Shown: in pieces, positions 44,360 through 53,035 of the stretch
Layout of the letters: each line of letters opens with the position of its first letter
Numbering within the stretch: position 1 is the stretch's first letter
DNA from: Bradyrhizobium amphicarpaeae
Lineage (GTDB): Bacteria; Pseudomonadota; Alphaproteobacteria; Rhizobiales; Xanthobacteraceae
Direction: 5' to 3'
Length of the DNA stretch: 64,000 nt
Assembly (NCBI RefSeq): GCF_002266435.3
Contig: NZ_CP029426.2
Location: forward strand, 2,076,001-2,140,000
Position numbers and translations under genes: made by a program
Notes under the pieces: model-generated
Told to the model about the DNA's origin: nothing
Seen by the model: the letters and a program-made list of their open reading frames with translations, nothing else
The model's database searches: none

Positions 44360-46081
44360 ATGATGCCGGCGCACGAGACCTACGACGTCATTGTCATCGG
44401 CGCCGGTGCCGGTGGCATGACGGCCGCGGCCGTTGCCGCTGCGCAAGGCCTGCGCGTGCTGGTGATCGAGAAGACCGCGTTCGTCGGCGGCACCACGGCG
44501 TGGTCCGCCGGCATGGTCTGGATTCCCGCCAATGCCAAGCTGAAGGAGGTCGGGCTCTCCGACAGCGTCGCGGATGCCGTCCAATATCTGTCGGGCACGG
44601 TGCCCGGGCCCGTCAATGCCGGCTTGCGCGCCGCCTTCCTCGCGCGCGGGCCCGAGGCGATCGCCTGGCTCGAAGCCAATACGGAAGTTCGCCTCCAACC
44701 GGTCATGGCCTGTCCGGATTGCTATCCGGAGCGGCTGGGCGCAACGGCTGGCGGCCGCGTGCTGGAGCCGGTCGGTTTCGATGGCAGGCAGCTGGGTGAA
44801 GCTTTTGCACGATTGCGGCCGCTACCGCCGGAGTTCACGCCGTTCGGTGGGATGATGGTCGATCCTCTCGACGTCGCGCATTTGCGCAGCGTTGGAAAAT
44901 CGCTGCGTTCGACCCTGGGCGCGGCACGGCTGGTCGCTCGCTATGCGCTGCAGCGGCTGCGCAGCCCGCGGGGAACGTCGCTGTATCTCGGCAACGCGCT
45001 TGCCGCGCGGCTCTACGCTTCGCTGCTGGCGCGGCGGGTCGAGGTTCTCTTCAACGCCGATGTCGAAGACCTCTCGATGCAGGGCGATCGCGTCGGCGGC
45101 GTGGTCATCCGCCATGGCTCGCGCGACCGGCCGATCGCAGCGCGCCGCGGCGTGGTGCTGGCGACCGGCGGCTTCTCGCACGATTCGAGCTTGCGGAAGC
45201 GCTGCTTCCCGGCGGCGGCTGGATTCGTTTCGGCGGCCAACCCTTCCAGCACCGGCGATGGGATTCGGCTCGCGGCGACCGCAGGTGCCGCGCTCAACAC
45301 GGACGCGACCAGCCCGGCCTGTTGGGTGCCGGCTTCGCTGTTCCGCCGCGCCGACGGCAGCCGCGGCGTGTTTCCGCACATGGCCGATTGCGCCAAGCCG
45401 GGCGTGATAGCGATTAACGCAGCGGGCCGGCGTTTCGTCAACGAGGCGGCGTCCCACCACGAATTCGTGCTGGCGATGCTGCGCGAGAGCAATGGTAAGC
45501 CGGACCGGCCGTTCTATTTGCTCTGCGACCGCCGGTTCCTGTGGGCCTACGGTCTCGGCCGCATCAAGCCGTTCACGCGGCGTTATCGGCGCTACGTGGC
45601 GAGCGGCGAGTTGATCGAGGCGCCCGATCTCGCAGAGCTCGCGGTGAGGATCGGCGTCGAACCGCCGGTGCTTGCGGCGACGATCGCGAGCTACAACGAA
45701 GGCGCAGGAGAAGGGCGCGATCCTGAATTCGGCCGCGGCAGCACGGTCTATCAGCGCCATCTGGGCGATATCGGGCACAAGCCCAACCCTTGCGTTGCGC
45801 CGATCCTCCGCGCGCCCTTCTTTGCCATGCGCATCTACCCGGCCGATCTCGGCACAGCGATCGGCGTGCAGGTGGACGCGCAGGCCCGCGTGCTGCGCGC
45901 GGACGGTACGCCGATCGCGGGTCTCTACGCCTGCGGCAGCGACATGGGCTCGATCATGAATGGGAATTATCCGGCGCCGGGGATCATGCTCGGGCCGGCG
46001 CTGACGTTCGGGTACATCGCCGGGCGGCATCTGTCGGAGGGAGCGGTGGCGGCGACGGCCGCCGCGAGCGCATCTGCCTGA
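44360..46081 (+). CDS. FAD-binding protein, KstD-like dehydrogenase
   Basis: A 573-residue flavoprotein of the fumarate reductase/3-oxosteroid 1-dehydrogenase type. The FAD loop is GAGAGGMTAAAVAAAQGL (about residues 13-30), followed by EKTAFVGGTTAWSAGMVW. The segment RGVVLATGGFSHDSSLRKR is the third FAD motif, and PAPGIMLGPALTFGYIAGRH lies at the end. Homologues dehydrogenate ring ketones or reduce enoates; the KstD catalytic Tyr pair cannot be assigned by eye. It starts at 44360 (or the next codon, 44363) on the plus strand after the protease gene. Confidence 0.82.
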   Translation: MMPAHETYDVIVIGAGAGGMTAAAVAAAQGLRVLVIEKTAFVGGTTAWSAGMVWIPANAKLKEVGLSDSVADAVQYLSGTVPGPVNAGLRAAFLARGPEAIAWLEANTEVRLQPVMACPDCYPERLGATAGGRVLEPVGFDGRQLGEAFARLRPLPPEFTPFGGMMVDPLDVAHLRSVGKSLRSTLGAARLVARYALQRLRSPRGTSLYLGNALAARLYASLLARRVEVLFNADVEDLSMQGDRVGGVVIRHGSRDRPIAARRGVVLATGGFSHDSSLRKRCFPAAAGFVSAANPSSTGDGIRLAATAGAALNTDATSPACWVPASLFRRADGSRGVFPHMADCAKPGVIAINAAGRRFVNEAASHHEFVLAMLRESNGKPDRPFYLLCDRRFLWAYGLGRIKPFTRRYRRYVASGELIEAPDLAELAVRIGVEPPVLAATIASYNEGAGEGRDPEFGRGSTVYQRHLGDIGHKPNPCVAPILRAPFFAMRIYPADLGTAIGVQVDAQARVLRADGTPIAGLYACGSDMGSIMNGNYPAPGIMLGPALTFGYIAGRHLSEGAVAATAAASASA

Positions 46082-46102
46082 TCGTTGCCATCGCCATATC
46101 CA

Positions 46103-46137
46103 CGTCGTTGCGAGCGCAGCGACTCCTCGCAATGACG
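46103..46137. repeat. Short inverted repeat of a dispersed rhizobial type
   Basis: CGTCGTTGCGAG (46103-46114) and CTCGCAATGACG (46126-46137) pair over 12 bases with one G-T. The sequence resembles the CGTCATTGCGAGGAG element found in many copies in Bradyrhizobium genomes. It sits between two convergent genes and could also act as a terminator. Confidence 0.6.
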
Positions 46138-46162
46138 GGGATAGAGTAGTGCCGCGCCGCAG

Positions 46163-49100
46163 CTACTCCGCCGCCGTCGCAAAGCGGCTGTTCTCCAGCT
46201 CCGCTTCCAGCCGCGCCGTCTCGGCCGCTGCCAGCTTGACGTTGGCTTCCTTGACGTGACCGAAGCCCCGGATCGTCTCCGGCACGCGGGCGAGCCTTGC
46301 CAGTAGCGGGATCTGCTCCGCCTTCAGCGCAGCGACGCGCTGGTCGATCATGCCGAGATAATCCGCCACCAGTTTGCGCTCTGTCCGGCGCTCCTCGGTG
46401 CGGCCGAACGGATCGAACGCGCCGCCGCGCAGGAATTTGAGCCTGGCGAGCACGCGGAAGGCATGGATCATCCAGCCGCCGAATTCTTGCTTCTGGAGAT
46501 GCCCGGTGGTCTTGTCGCGCTTGGCGAAGATCGGCGGTGCGAGGTGGTATTTCAGCTTGAAATCGCCGTCGAACTTCTCCGACACCTTTCTGGCGAAGCT
46601 GCCATCGGTGTAGAGCCGCGCGACCTCGTATTCGTCCTTGTACGACATCAGCTTGAATAGGTTCTTCGCGACCGCCTCGGTCAGTTCCGTGGAGGAGGGC
46701 GAGGCCGCGCTCTCCGCCTTCCGCACCTTGATCACAGCCGCGAGATAGCGGTCGGCATAGGCCTTGTCCTGATAGCTCGTCAAAAACTCGGCGCGGGTCG
46801 CGATGATGTCGTCGAGGGACTTGGTCGGAGCGGACGCGCGGCTCTTGAACTGCAGCACGCTGCGCACCCGCGACATGTCGTGGGCGGCCAGCCGCCCCCA
46901 GGTGAAGGCGAGCTTGTTCATTTCGATGGCGGCGCCGTTGATCTCGATGGCGCGGAGCAGCGCCTCCAGCGTCAGCGGAATCGCGCCCTTCTGGAAGGCG
47001 AAGCCGAGCATGAAGGGGTTGGTGGCAATGCTGTCGCCCATCAGCGCTGCGGCGATGGCTGTGGCATCGATGATATCGAGGTTCTTGTCGCCGACGGCGT
47101 CGCGCAGCACGGTCTGCATCGTACCCATCTCGAAATCGAGATCGGGGTTTTGCACGAAGCTCGCGGTCGGCTGCAGATCGGCGTTGATGTAGGCTTTGGT
47201 CACGCCGCGCTCAGCGCGGCTCAGCGCGGAGGGGCCGGCCGAGACGATCATGTCGCAGCCGAGGATGACGTCAGCGCCGCCGGTGGTGATGCGGACCGCG
47301 GAGATATCTTCAGGCCTCCGTGCGATGCGCACATGGCTCATCACCGCGCCGTTCTTCTGCGACAGGCCGGTGAAGTCGAGCGCCGAGCAGCCGCGGCCGT
47401 CGACATGGGCGGCCATGCCGAGCAGCGCGCCGATGGTGATGACGCCGGTGCCGCCGATGCCGGTGACGAGGATGTTGTAGGGTGCGTCCAGTTCGCGCGC
47501 GGGTGGTAGCGGCAAATCTGCGAACAGCTGGCCGGAATCGACCGCCGAGGTCTTCATGCGCTTGAGCGAACCGCCGTGCACGGTCACGAAGCTCGGGCAG
47601 AAACCCTCGACGCAGGAGAAGTCCTTGTTGCAGTTGGACTGGTCGATCTGGCGCTTACGGCCGAACTCGGTCTCCAGCGGCTGCACGGAGACGCAGTTCG
47701 AAGCCTGCGAGCAGTCGCCGCAGCCTTCGCAGACCAGCTCGTTGATGAAGGCGCGTTTCGCGGGATCGGGATAGAGCCCGCGCTTGCGGCGGCGGCGCTT
47801 TTCAGCGGCGCAAGTCTGGTCGTAGACGATGACCGAGAGACCCTCGACGTCGCGCAGTTCGCGCTGCACGGCATCGAGCTCGCGACGGTGATGGATGGTC
47901 GCGCCTTGCGGGAAGTAGTTGCCTTGCGGGTACTTGCCCGGATCGTCCGAGACGATCGCAAGACGCTTGACGCCCTCGGCCCAGACCTGATGCGCGATCT
48001 GCGCGACGTTGAAGGCGCCTTCGGCGGGCTGCCCGCCGGTCATCGCGACGGCGTCGTTGTAGAGGATCTTGTAAGTGATGTTGATGCCGGCCGCCGAGGC
48101 GGCGCGAAGGGCGAGAAGCCCGGAATGGGTGTAGGTGCCGTCGCCGAGATTCTGGAAGATGTGCTTCTCGTTGGTAAATGGCGACTGGCCGATCCAGTTC
48201 ACGCCCTCCGCGCCCATGTGCGAGATCAGATCGGTGCGGCGGGTCGGCATGCTCAGCGCCATGCCGTGGCAGCCGATGCCGGCCATGGCGCGGCTGCCCT
48301 CGGGGACGCGCGTCGAGGTATTGTGCGGGCAGCCCGAGCAGAAGAACGGCGTGCGTGCGAGCTTGATCTGGGTGCTGGTGGTGACCGGATTGTCGAAGGC
48401 CTCCAGCCGCGCGAGGCGCTGCTCCAGCACAGGGCTGTGATGGCCGAGCTTGCGCAAGCGCGCCACCAGCGCGCCGGCGACGATGGTCGGCGTCAGCTCG
48501 CCCTCGCTCGGCAGCAGCGGTGCGCCGCGCTCGTCGCGCTTGCCGGTGACGGTCGGGCGCTTCGACGCATCGATGTTGTAGAGGATGCGCATCAGCTGGT
48601 CTTCGATGAAGCCGCGCTTCTCCTCGACCACGAGCACGTCCTGTAGCCCTTCGGCGAAGCGCTTGGCGCCGCTTTCCTCCAGCGGCCAGGTCAGCGCGAC
48701 CTTGTAGATGCGCAGGCCCAGATCCTGCGCGTCCTTGTCGGTGATTCCCAAGTCGGCGAGCGCCTGGCGGAGGTCGAGATAGGCCTTGCCGGTCGCGACG
48801 ATGCCGAGCCGCGCCGGCTTTGAATCGAGCACGATGCGGTCGAGCTGGTTGGCGCGGGCGAAGGCCTGTACCGCGGCCATCTTCGGCCCGAACAGGCGCC
48901 TCTCCGCTTCCAGCGGCGGATCAGGCCAGCGGATGTTGAGGCCGCCGGGCGGCATCTCGAAATCGTCGGGCAGCACGATCTTGATGCGCTCAGGGTCGCT
49001 GTCGATCGAGGCCGAGCTTTCCACGGTCTCGCTGATCGCCTTGAAGCCGACCCAGCAGCCGGAGAAGCGCGATAGCGCGAAGCCCAAGAGGCCGAGATCG

Positions 49101-49639
49101 AGATAATCCTGCAGCGTCGCCGGATTGATCACGGGGATCAGCGCCGCCGCGAACACCTGCTCGCTCTGATGCGCCAGCGTCGAGGACTGGCAGCCGTGGT
49201 CGTCACCGGCGAGCGCGAGCACACCGCCGTTGAGCGAGGTGCCGGCCGCGTTGGCATGCTTGAGCGCATCGACCGAGCGGTCGACCCCGGGGCCCTTGCC
49301 GTACCAGACGCCGAACACGCCATCGACCTTGGCGCCGGGAAACAGCCCGACCTGCTGGCTGCCCCAGACCGCGGTGGCCGCCAGATCCTCGTTCAAGCCG
49401 GGGACGAAGGCGATGTCGTGCTGGGCGAGGTGCGACTTCGCGCGCCACAACGCGTGGTCGTACATGCCGAGCGGGGAACCGCGATAGCCCGAGATAAATC
49501 CGCCGGTGTTGAGGCCCTGGAGCCGGTCGCGTTCGCGCTGCAACATCGGCAAGCGGACCAGGGCCTGTGTGCCGGACAGGAAGATCCGCTTCGATTCGAG
49601 CCGGTATTTATCGTCCAGCTCGACCTGCAACAGCGTCAT
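46163..49639 (-). CDS. Indolepyruvate ferredoxin oxidoreductase, fused subunits
   Basis: A 1158-residue enzyme that oxidises aryl- or branched-chain 2-oxoacids to acyl-CoA with ferredoxin. The N-terminal pyrimidine-binding part starts with GFISGYRGSPLGMYD (about residues 32-46). A TPP-binding region lies around FFCSGCPHNTSTRVPEG to GIGCHGMALSM, with Cys pairs. An Fe-S segment has CEGCGDCSQASNC and NCNKDFSCVEGFCP. The gamma-like part (GIGGTGVITIGALLGMAAHV) follows, and a helical C-terminus ends the chain. This fused, roughly 1150-residue form occurs in aerobic alphaproteobacteria. The ATG at 49639 is preceded by AAGGATCC. It is divergent from a hotdog-type gene. Confidence 0.93.
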   Translation of the reverse strand: MTLLQVELDDKYRLESKRIFLSGTQALVRLPMLQRERDRLQGLNTGGFISGYRGSPLGMYDHALWRAKSHLAQHDIAFVPGLNEDLAATAVWGSQQVGLFPGAKVDGVFGVWYGKGPGVDRSVDALKHANAAGTSLNGGVLALAGDDHGCQSSTLAHQSEQVFAAALIPVINPATLQDYLDLGLLGFALSRFSGCWVGFKAISETVESSASIDSDPERIKIVLPDDFEMPPGGLNIRWPDPPLEAERRLFGPKMAAVQAFARANQLDRIVLDSKPARLGIVATGKAYLDLRQALADLGITDKDAQDLGLRIYKVALTWPLEESGAKRFAEGLQDVLVVEEKRGFIEDQLMRILYNIDASKRPTVTGKRDERGAPLLPSEGELTPTIVAGALVARLRKLGHHSPVLEQRLARLEAFDNPVTTSTQIKLARTPFFCSGCPHNTSTRVPEGSRAMAGIGCHGMALSMPTRRTDLISHMGAEGVNWIGQSPFTNEKHIFQNLGDGTYTHSGLLALRAASAAGINITYKILYNDAVAMTGGQPAEGAFNVAQIAHQVWAEGVKRLAIVSDDPGKYPQGNYFPQGATIHHRRELDAVQRELRDVEGLSVIVYDQTCAAEKRRRRKRGLYPDPAKRAFINELVCEGCGDCSQASNCVSVQPLETEFGRKRQIDQSNCNKDFSCVEGFCPSFVTVHGGSLKRMKTSAVDSGQLFADLPLPPARELDAPYNILVTGIGGTGVITIGALLGMAAHVDGRGCSALDFTGLSQKNGAVMSHVRIARRPEDISAVRITTGGADVILGCDMIVSAGPSALSRAERGVTKAYINADLQPTASFVQNPDLDFEMGTMQTVLRDAVGDKNLDIIDATAIAAALMGDSIATNPFMLGFAFQKGAIPLTLEALLRAIEINGAAIEMNKLAFTWGRLAAHDMSRVRSVLQFKSRASAPTKSLDDIIATRAEFLTSYQDKAYADRYLAAVIKVRKAESAASPSSTELTEAVAKNLFKLMSYKDEYEVARLYTDGSFARKVSEKFDGDFKLKYHLAPPIFAKRDKTTGHLQKQEFGGWMIHAFRVLARLKFLRGGAFDPFGRTEERRTERKLVADYLGMIDQRVAALKAEQIPLLARLARVPETIRGFGHVKEANVKLAAAETARLEAELENSRFATAAE

Positions 49640-49805
49640 TTCGGGGATCCTTGTTGTCCTGGTCCGGCGAGGGATTTTGCGCCGCGGGAGGCTTGCGGCT
49701 TTGCGAAGCGGAAGAGCGCAGTCAAGAGCATGGGCCGGCGAAGTCAATACGGCTAGCCGCATCCGTGGCGCTCCTGCTAGTCATGGCTTGCTAGCGGAGA
49801 ACATC

Positions 49806-50750
49806 ATGGCTGCAGATGCATTCGAGACCGAGATCGCCGAGACGGCCGAGGCCCTGATCGGGCCCTGGCGCCAACCGCGTCAGATGCTGCAGGCGCAAAC
49901 CTACGACGCGCACGCGTCCATTCACGACGACACCACCGCGCAGAAGCTCGGCTTCAAGGGCGGCACCATCGAAGGCCCGACGCATTTCAGCCAGTTCGCC
50001 CCGCTCGGCGCGCGTCTGTGGGGACAGGCCTGGTTCGAGACTGGCTGCCTGTCCGCGCATTATCGCAGCGTTTGCTATGAGGGTGAGGAGGTGCAGGCGA
50101 TCCTGTCGAAGCCGCTGCCCGGGACAAGCCAGTGCCAGATCCAGATGGTCAAGCGCGACGCCACCGAGGTACTGCGCGGCACGGCCTCCGTTGGCGAACC
50201 GCATGCAGCGACTGCGCTGGAGGCCCGCCTCGCCGAGCTCAAGCCGCTCGCCGACCCCGTGATCCTGCGCGACGTCAAGGTGGCGCATACCGGCAAGCGG
50301 CAGACCGTCCGCATGGCGTTCGATCAGACCATGGGCGACCTCTATCCCTTCTCGCTGCGGCAGAAGCTCGCCGTCATCACCGAAAACTCGCCTTATTACT
50401 CAGGCGCCGACAATCCGTGGGGCAGGGCCATCATCCCGATGGAGATGCTGAGCGTGCTTTTCCAGTACCGCTCCAAGGACGATCCGCTGCCGGCCAAGGG
50501 GCCGGCCGTCGGCTTGTTCGCCGATCAGGAGATCCGGCTGATCAAGGGCCCGCTCTTCGTCGATGAGGACTACGAGGTCGAGCGCGAGGTGGTCGCGCTC
50601 TCCGGCAGCCGCCGCACCGAAAGTGCCTGGGCCAGGACGCGCGTTTTCGACAAGGCGGGTGCGGTGGTGGCGACCATGCTGCTCAACATGGCGACGCTGA
50701 AGGATTCCTACGCGCCGTATGAAGAGGAGTATCGGCGGCTGTATGGATGA
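49806..50750 (+). CDS. Hotdog-fold (MaoC-like acyl dehydratase) protein
   Basis: A 314-residue protein with two hotdog-like halves. The first half has YDAHASIHDDTTAQKLGFKG and GGTIEGPTHFSQFAPLG, matching the MaoC region where a catalytic Asp/His pair sits. The second half starts near RQTVRMAFDQTM. It may hydrate or dehydrate acyl-CoA esters in the cytoplasm. The ATG at 49806 follows GCGGAGAAC. It is divergent from the indolepyruvate oxidoreductase gene, so the two may serve one amino-acid or aryl-acid route. Substrate not known. Confidence 0.75.
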   Translation: MAADAFETEIAETAEALIGPWRQPRQMLQAQTYDAHASIHDDTTAQKLGFKGGTIEGPTHFSQFAPLGARLWGQAWFETGCLSAHYRSVCYEGEEVQAILSKPLPGTSQCQIQMVKRDATEVLRGTASVGEPHAATALEARLAELKPLADPVILRDVKVAHTGKRQTVRMAFDQTMGDLYPFSLRQKLAVITENSPYYSGADNPWGRAIIPMEMLSVLFQYRSKDDPLPAKGPAVGLFADQEIRLIKGPLFVDEDYEVEREVVALSGSRRTESAWARTRVFDKAGAVVATMLLNMATLKDSYAPYEEEYRRLYG

Positions 50751-50854
50751 GTGGGCGCGGGCTAGCGCTGACACCGAGGCGCTGACCAATTGCGCAGTGG
50801 AATTCAACTTCAGAGGGCGTTAGGATCGACCGGTACCTGTTACGGGAGTTGGCC

Positions 50855-53035
50855 ATGACGGAAGCCATGAAACCTTCTGCGGACACAGGCAGGCCGCCGA
50901 CGGTCAAAGACATCGTGACGTTCCTCTTGGCGTTCTTTGGTCAGGAGTTGAAGCCCGGGGCCGCCGTCCAGCCCACGACGGATATCAGGACAAAGCTAGG
51001 CTTGTCCGACGCCGATTGGACGGCGTTTGCAGACAGGATCAATGCGCATCCGCCGATCCAGGCGGCCCGCTTGAGCATTTCCCGCGGGCAAATGATCAAT
51101 GCACGTTCCGTCGTCGACATCGCCAATATCATGCTTGCCGGTTTCGGCGAGAAGCCAAGGACCCTTGCAGTTCCGGCCCAGCCCGGTCGCCGGAAGGCTG
51201 CCAGCAAAGGACGGCCCGCTCTGGAACGGAACATGGAATTCCGGGGGCCGGGCGGCGATATGTCTTTCCTTGAAGAGTTGTTGAGGGCGGATAGCGCGAA
51301 AACCATTGTCGAGAACGCGCCCATCGAGGTGGAGAAGGCGCCTCCAGCCCCTCGCGATCTGCCGCAGGCCAAGGCCGGCGACGAGAAGGCGGCGCCGGGG
51401 CACGAGGAAACGGGTGCAGGCGATTCTGCGTCGTTCTTTTTCGCGCTGGAGAGCAAGCCCACGTCGGGTCGCAAGACCGTGCAAGGCAACGAGGTCTTGT
51501 GGGGTGAAGAATTCGATCTCCTCTTTCTCTACGGTCGCTTGACCGACAATGCGTTCGCCGTTGTCGACGGCGCCCGCGGATTGGAGGCAGTGAAGCAGGG
51601 GAAGGTCGCACTCGGCGTCGAAGTCATCCCGAAAGGTCTGACGCTCGCAAAGGGAGGCGCATTCAGGCTGGTCGAGATCAAGGACGGCAAGCTCGTCGGA
51701 GAGCCGCCTCGTTTCGAGTTGACGGCGCCGAAGCGGAGCGACGCGGAGCCTGGTCCGGCCGGCGCCTACGTTACGTTCACGGTCAATGGGGCTGCGATCT
51801 ATACTTTCTTTCTCGAGCTTCGCTTGACTGACAAGCTATCGGACAGCCCGGCTCCTCCTCGAACGATAAATCTCGATCTTGAGCACGTGACAGCGAGCGC
51901 CAATGTCGAGCCGCGATATGCTCGGTTCACTATCCGTAAGAGAGGCGGACCTTGGCAGGTCTACGGATCAATACGGAACGGGGACGACGAACTCCTGCCC
52001 GACGATACGACGATCATCAACGAAAGCAGTCTCGATACCGTCTATAGGGAAAGCATTGTCCCGGTCCTGAGGAAGGTTGCCGACGAAACGGCATGGAAGT
52101 TCGTGGGCGACGATCTGAAATTGCCGGCGGAACACGATGCGGCGGCCCGAGCTTGCATGCAGAAGACCATGACCATTGGATATCGGCTCTACCGGCGGTT
52201 TTCGGAGGATCCGGTCTTCAAGAAGATGGTCGACATGATCGAAGCGCTTCCTGACGGATCGAAGATCACCATCACGACGGATCGCGAGGTTTTTCCTTGG
52301 GAAATGTTTTATCCCCTGCACTACGTCGATGACGACGTTCCGGCGAATTTTCAGCCCAGCAGGTTCTGGGGCAACCGCTTCCTGATCGAATCGCTTCTGT
52401 TGCCAACGTCGCATGATGAAAAGATCCCCGCGCGCCGGCAGCAAGTCGGGCCATTATATGTGAGCATGGGACTGAACCGCGGGATCGACGCCGAGGCACC
52501 GTGGGCGGGTCGAGAGCCTTTGCCGGTCGACGTTCAGCACACATTCTTCAACAAAGATCTGAAGGGCCGCGGACGCTATTGCGAACAGTACGACGACATC
52601 GTCAAGAATATCCGCGATGCCGATCCGGCGAGCGTGATCTACTTCTTCTGTCACGGCACGGCGAAGGAGCTCAAATTCGACAACACGGAGCGCCGGCTGG
52701 TCGCAGACCATCTGGACGGAGGGGAGAACTATCCGGGGTGGCCGCTGGTATTCATCAATGCCTGCGACGCCGGCGATCTCTCGCCTCTCTCGTTCTATTC
52801 ATTCCGCACGGAATTCCGCAAGCGCAAGGCGGCCGGGCTGATTGCGCCATGCTTTCCGGTGCCGACGATGTTCGCCGCGATGTTCGCCAAAAGATTCCTG
52901 GCTGCTTATTGCGAGCGGCAATCGGTCGGGGCGACACTGTTCAACATCCGTCGCGAACTGATTGCGAGGAACAACCCATTAGGGCTGTGGTATTCGCTAC
53001 AGTGCCCGCTGGATCTCAAGGGGCCGGAGGCATAG
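50855..53035 (+). CDS. CHAT domain (caspase-like) protein with N-terminal ACP-like segment
   Basis: A 726-residue protein. The C-terminal third is a CHAT/caspase-like peptidase: PWEMFYP (about 481-487), the catalytic His in VIYFFCHGTAKE (H600), the catalytic Cys in VFINACDAGD (C637), and the conserved FPVPTMFAAMFAKRFL helix after it. Residues about 16-97 have the spacing of an acyl-carrier-like helical bundle (LGLSDADW) but without the usual DSL serine. A Pro/Ala/Glu-rich linker (about 160-190) and an all-beta region (about 195-380) lie between. CHAT proteases cleave partner proteins in cell-death and defence systems. The start at 50855 has GGGAG upstream. The stop abuts the phosphoesterase start directly. 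GC falls to 48-53% in two lines I counted, clearly below the flanks. Confidence 0.85.
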   Translation: MTEAMKPSADTGRPPTVKDIVTFLLAFFGQELKPGAAVQPTTDIRTKLGLSDADWTAFADRINAHPPIQAARLSISRGQMINARSVVDIANIMLAGFGEKPRTLAVPAQPGRRKAASKGRPALERNMEFRGPGGDMSFLEELLRADSAKTIVENAPIEVEKAPPAPRDLPQAKAGDEKAAPGHEETGAGDSASFFFALESKPTSGRKTVQGNEVLWGEEFDLLFLYGRLTDNAFAVVDGARGLEAVKQGKVALGVEVIPKGLTLAKGGAFRLVEIKDGKLVGEPPRFELTAPKRSDAEPGPAGAYVTFTVNGAAIYTFFLELRLTDKLSDSPAPPRTINLDLEHVTASANVEPRYARFTIRKRGGPWQVYGSIRNGDDELLPDDTTIINESSLDTVYRESIVPVLRKVADETAWKFVGDDLKLPAEHDAAARACMQKTMTIGYRLYRRFSEDPVFKKMVDMIEALPDGSKITITTDREVFPWEMFYPLHYVDDDVPANFQPSRFWGNRFLIESLLLPTSHDEKIPARRQQVGPLYVSMGLNRGIDAEAPWAGREPLPVDVQHTFFNKDLKGRGRYCEQYDDIVKNIRDADPASVIYFFCHGTAKELKFDNTERRLVADHLDGGENYPGWPLVFINACDAGDLSPLSFYSFRTEFRKRKAAGLIAPCFPVPTMFAAMFAKRFLAAYCERQSVGATLFNIRRELIARNNPLGLWYSLQCPLDLKGPEA

